A stretch of 64,000 nt of DNA, taken from positions 62,001 to 126,000 of the forward strand of contig CANIKO010000008.1 in assembly GCA_947468275.1 (NCBI GenBank). Direction: 5' to 3'. Source of the DNA: Bacteroidota bacterium. Lineage in GTDB: Bacteria; Bacteroidota; Bacteroidia; NS11-12g; UBA9320. Position 1 is the stretch's first letter, and every line of letters begins with the position of its first letter. The position numbers were made by a program, and so were the translations under genes. A model generated the notes under the pieces. The model was not told the origin of the DNA. It made no database searches and worked only from the letters and a program-made list of their open reading frames with translations. This document shows, in pieces, positions 61,292-64,000 of the stretch.

Positions 61292-62362
61292 TTATGCTGT
61301 TTGAGTCATCATCACTTTCTCATTCCACCCAAAAAAATCCTCCTCTTTGCAGCGTTTAATATTTTCAAGCTTATTTTTTAATATACCGGCTACTGAATTT
61401 TCTTTCGGTTTTATATGAATAGAAATTCCTTTGTAACTCAATTCGCAAATTGGAGATACAGTGGCGGCAGTTCCTGTAGCAAAAGCTTCATCCAGTTTCC
61501 CTTCCTTATTCATCGCCATCACTTCATCTATCGAAATCAAACGTTCCTCTACTTTATAACCCATTTTTTTAGCCAATTGAATTACTGAATCACGGGTTAT
61601 TCCTTTTAATACAGTGCCTGTGGTAGCTGGTGTTATAAGAGTGTTGCCACTTAAAACAAAAAAATTAGAACTTCCCAATTCTTCCAGGTATTTATGTTCA
61701 AAGGCATCGGTCCAAAGCACCTGATGAAACCCTTCTTTTTCGGCGATATGGGACGGATACATTGCCGAGGCATAGTTTCCGGCCGTTTTAGCCTCCCCTA
61801 CTCCACCTTTCACAGCTCTTACAAATTCAGTTTCAATCTTAATTTTTAAAGGAACATTATAATAAGCCCCAACCGCACATCCATATATCATAAACATATA
61901 GTTGTGTGACGGATGAATACCTAAAAAATCATCAGTTGCTATCAAAAACGGACGAAGATATAATGCACTTCCTTCTTTGGACGAAATCCAATTTTCGTCG
62001 ATACGACACAATGCTTTTAATCCCTCCACAAATACTTCCTCAGGAATAGGTTGCATACACATTCTTTCCGCACTTTCATTCATCCGTTTTAAATTATCAA
62101 ATGGTCGAAAAATCTGAATACTGTTGTCAACCCCACGAAAGGCTTTCATTCCTTCAAAAATTGCCTGCCCATAATGCATGCACGATAACGATGGACTTAA
62201 AGGAATTGGGCCGTAAGGTTGAATCCTAAAATTCTTCCATTCCGTACCATCATAATCTGCTATAAACATATGGTCGGAAAACTCTCTTCCAAAGGCCAAA
62301 TTTGAAAAATCCACCTCACCAATTCTTGAAATTGGTGCCTCACTTATTTTTATATCAATCAT
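61292..62362 (-). CDS. ilvE: Branched-chain amino acid aminotransferase
   Basis: 356 residues from ATG 62362 (MIDIKISEAPISRIGEVDF); a longer in-frame start at 62407 adds 15 unlikely residues. It is a fold-IV PLP enzyme: the PLP Lys is in GVGEAKTAGNYASAMYPS, and RPFLIATDDFLGIHPS, LSGNTLITPATTGTVLKGITRDS and EAFATGTAATVSPI complete the active site. It catalyses the last step of Leu, Ile and Val synthesis and the first of their breakdown. It stands apart from other ilv or leu genes. Confidence 0.93.
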   Translation of the reverse strand: MIDIKISEAPISRIGEVDFSNLAFGREFSDHMFIADYDGTEWKNFRIQPYGPIPLSPSLSCMHYGQAIFEGMKAFRGVDNSIQIFRPFDNLKRMNESAERMCMQPIPEEVFVEGLKALCRIDENWISSKEGSALYLRPFLIATDDFLGIHPSHNYMFMIYGCAVGAYYNVPLKIKIETEFVRAVKGGVGEAKTAGNYASAMYPSHIAEKEGFHQVLWTDAFEHKYLEELGSSNFFVLSGNTLITPATTGTVLKGITRDSVIQLAKKMGYKVEERLISIDEVMAMNKEGKLDEAFATGTAATVSPICELSYKGISIHIKPKENSVAGILKNKLENIKRCKEEDFFGWNEKVMMTQTA

Positions 62363-62422
62363 TAAATTAACATTCGAATTAGGGCGCAATTTCCACTTAA
62401 TTTGCATCCTTTACAATAAATT

Positions 62423-62851
62423 ATGAAAATTGAGCCAGAAGCCTTATACAGTCTGTTTGACACCTTGTTTTTACCAACGGAAATCATCATTCCAAATGAT
62501 ATAAACGCAACAGAAGAGCCAACCAAAAAGCGGGTATTAATGCTTTTTGAAAAAGAATATACTTCCGAAGAACAAGATTTTTTAAATAAAATATTGGCAG
62601 CTATAAATATTAGCAGCGAAACGGTAGATACAAAATTTGAAATCACGGCTGACCAATTACCTGAAATTATTGAAGCAAATTCAGGTTATATTTTAATTTG
62701 GGGAATTAATTTTCCCGAAGCCGAGAACTATAAATTATTGCAAAATGGTAAAACCTCAATTTTGGTAATTGATTCATTAACTGCAATAAAAAAAGATCAA
62801 AGTTTAAAAACTAAACTTTGGAATGCTTTAAAAGCAGTTTTTGTAAAATAA
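62423..62851 (+). CDS. Unrecognised 142-residue cytoplasmic protein
   Basis: No signal or TM segment is present. The protein looks like a small alpha/beta domain: KKRVLMLFEKEYTSEEQDFLNKILAAI, then SGYILIWGINFPE, KTSILVIDSLTAIKKD, and a C-terminal helix LKTKLWNALKAVF. The alternation and size recall small Bacteroidota proteins of DNA polymerase accessory type, but I would not name it. Codon use looks like its neighbours. It is divergent from ilvE with 60 bp between the starts. Confidence 0.7.
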   Translation: MKIEPEALYSLFDTLFLPTEIIIPNDINATEEPTKKRVLMLFEKEYTSEEQDFLNKILAAINISSETVDTKFEITADQLPEIIEANSGYILIWGINFPEAENYKLLQNGKTSILVIDSLTAIKKDQSLKTKLWNALKAVFVK

Positions 62852-62866
62852 AATTCAGACGGAAAA

Positions 62867-63022
62867 TTAAACCCAATCCATAGCCAACACAAGGCCACCA
62901 AAAAAAGTGGGCAGGCCAAGCCAGAAGCCTCCTGGCATATAAACCAAAAGCAACATTAGTGCGATGAATGATACAAAGCACATTCCCCAATAAAAGCCTA
63001 CGTATTTTCTTTTTTCTGTCAT
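62867..63022 (-). CDS. 51-residue membrane protein
   Basis: ATG 63022 to TAA 62867 encodes MTEKRKYVGFYWGMCFVSF...GLPTFFGGLVLAMDWV. A basic N-terminus precedes two hydrophobic segments (about 10-28 and 33-48) joined by a PGG turn, a plausible helical hairpin. The frame is far too hydrophobic and well composed to be chance, and the region is otherwise gene-free. Function unknown; small two-TM proteins of this kind often attach to larger membrane complexes. Confidence 0.6.
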   Translation of the reverse strand: MTEKRKYVGFYWGMCFVSFIALMLLLVYMPGGFWLGLPTFFGGLVLAMDWV

Positions 63023-63097
63023 GGTAATTTAGTTGGGCGAAAATACAAATTTTTATATTTGTTTCAAGGTATCCTCCAGTATAAATATTATCAACAT

Positions 63098-64000
63098 TTA
63101 CAACACCTTTATCTCCGTTCTTCTATTCTTGCGCTTTCCTTCCTCGGTGGTATTGGGCATAATGGGAACTGATGAACCATAGCCTTTAAAGGTTAGTCGC
63201 GAAGCAGCAATTCCCTTGGCTTTTAACCACTCGTATACAGCCTTAGCCCGATTTTGCGATAGAGGTTGATTAATGGTTTCAGCACCCGAATTATCGGTAT
63301 GTCCTCCTATTTCTACTCTAATTTTACCATTGGTGGTGAGTAAATTAAACAATCGTTCCAACTCAGCGGTCGACTCAGGTTTGATTTCATATTTATTTAC
63401 ATCATACAAAATATTGTATAGAGGAACCGTTTGGCCTGCCTTTATTTTTTTGAGCGGAACATCAATTAAATATGGATCGGACGAAGGGCTATTTTTAACC
63501 GAAAAATTTTCAGAAAAAAACAAATAACCGTCAGCAGCCACATTCATACCATAATTTTTATTACCGGGAATAACAATTAAAAAATTACCGGTTTTTTCAT
63601 TCGATTTACAAAATCCTGCAACCGTTGACGTACCCAAATCTGTAAGTTCTACAAGGGTTTTAATTGGCAATTTAGTTTCGGCATCATATACCTTTCCTTT
63701 TACATAACTGGCAATGCCGGGCTTCACATTGCTAGGCAGTAAAAAACTATAAATATCCACTCTACCTTGATGACCGGGGTTTGTTTTTTTATCACTTGAA
63801 AAATACCCCATCGTTCCTGAACGATTCACTATCAGCCCTTCTTCATTGCCAACTGTATTTAAGGGGTAGCCTAAATTTACAGGTGTCATCCACCCTCCTG
63901 TATCATTTTGTTTAGCTAAAAATAAGTCTCGGTTTCCCATTCCCGGCCATCCATCAGATGCAAAATAGAGGGAGACTCCATCCTGGTGAATAAAAGGACA
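63098..64000 (-). CDS. PorE-like protein: PD40 propeller, carboxypeptidase-regulatory-like and OmpA domains, 5' end off the window
   Basis: The frame is open to the window edge; residues before the internal ATG at 63940 (FIHQDGVSLYFASDGWPGMG) are clear PD40/WD40-like propeller sequence, so the gene starts beyond 64000. Visible order: end of a propeller (NRDLFLAKQNDTGGW, GYFSSDKKTNPG), a carboxypeptidase-regulatory-like domain (VKGKVYDAETKLPIKTLVEL, NYGMNVAADGYLFFSENF), and a C-terminal OmpA domain (RVEIGGHTDNSGAETINQPLSQNRAKAVYEWL, GKRKNRRTEIKVL). This order matches PorE, which ties the T9SS to peptidoglycan, but other OmpA/PD40 proteins share it. Confidence 0.82.
   Translation of the reverse strand, partial: CPFIHQDGVSLYFASDGWPGMGNRDLFLAKQNDTGGWMTPVNLGYPLNTVGNEEGLIVNRSGTMGYFSSDKKTNPGHQGRVDIYSFLLPSNVKPGIASYVKGKVYDAETKLPIKTLVELTDLGTSTVAGFCKSNEKTGNFLIVIPGNKNYGMNVAADGYLFFSENFSVKNSPSSDPYLIDVPLKKIKAGQTVPLYNILYDVNKYEIKPESTAELERLFNLLTTNGKIRVEIGGHTDNSGAETINQPLSQNRAKAVYEWLKAKGIAASRLTFKGYGSSVPIMPNTTEEGKRKNRRTEIKVL

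Overview
The window is AT-rich DNA from a member of the Bacteroidota. The signs are type IX secretion (T9SS) genes and T9SS-sorted cargo, an HYC_CC_PP protein in front of a CusA-type efflux operon, a split transketolase, a 14-gene nuoA-N operon with a short NuoG, lipoprotein TamL, menaquinone-type MenG, and promoters with the Bacteroidota -7 element TAnnTTTG instead of Shine-Dalgarno-led starts. I see no rRNA, tRNA, CRISPR array or transposase. Genus-level placement is not possible by eye.

Layout. 1-9152 (minus): a truncated Asp-box propeller protein, then a Cu/Ag efflux operon whose CusA pump is cut in two, with the halves at opposite ends in the wrong order: HYC_CC_PP, CusA C-half, TolC, CusB, CusB, CusA N-half. 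9250-12623: HEAT/cyclophilin, LptF/G permease, four-helix-bundle protein. 12815-14621: a T9SS thioredoxin-like protein and a barrel protein. 14826-21339: DUF3592 protein, two large T9SS cargo genes and an XRE regulator; the last three lie between the 3' end of tgt and a second, degenerate copy of that 3' end. 21426-25738: menG-porT-tgt, with engB and an FAD oxidoreductase divergent. 26299-29608: transketolase C and N subunits separated by a von Willebrand A gene. 29888-33759: CorA-like transporter with a long structured leader, porX, HD hydrolase. 33765-36278: T9SS propeller/Ig-repeat protein. 36344-49081: complex I. 49295-57860: mtgA, DedA, coiled-coil protein, cold-shock protein, lysA, M48 lipoprotein, tamL, SpoU methyltransferase. 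57916-64000: MFS and DUF2147, double-OmpA protein, NTF2-like lipoprotein, ilvE, small proteins and a truncated PorE-like protein.

How the genes fit together. Complex I feeds electrons to a menaquinone pool whose last methylation is done by MenG. PorT, PorX and the PorE-like protein belong to the T9SS machinery or its control; the CTD proteins here would be its cargo. TamL, LptF/G, MtgA and TolC are envelope-building or export parts. The strongest oddities are the permuted split CusA, the tgt 3'-end duplication around a cargo/regulator cassette, and a terminator-like hairpin with tiny ORFs in the corA leader.
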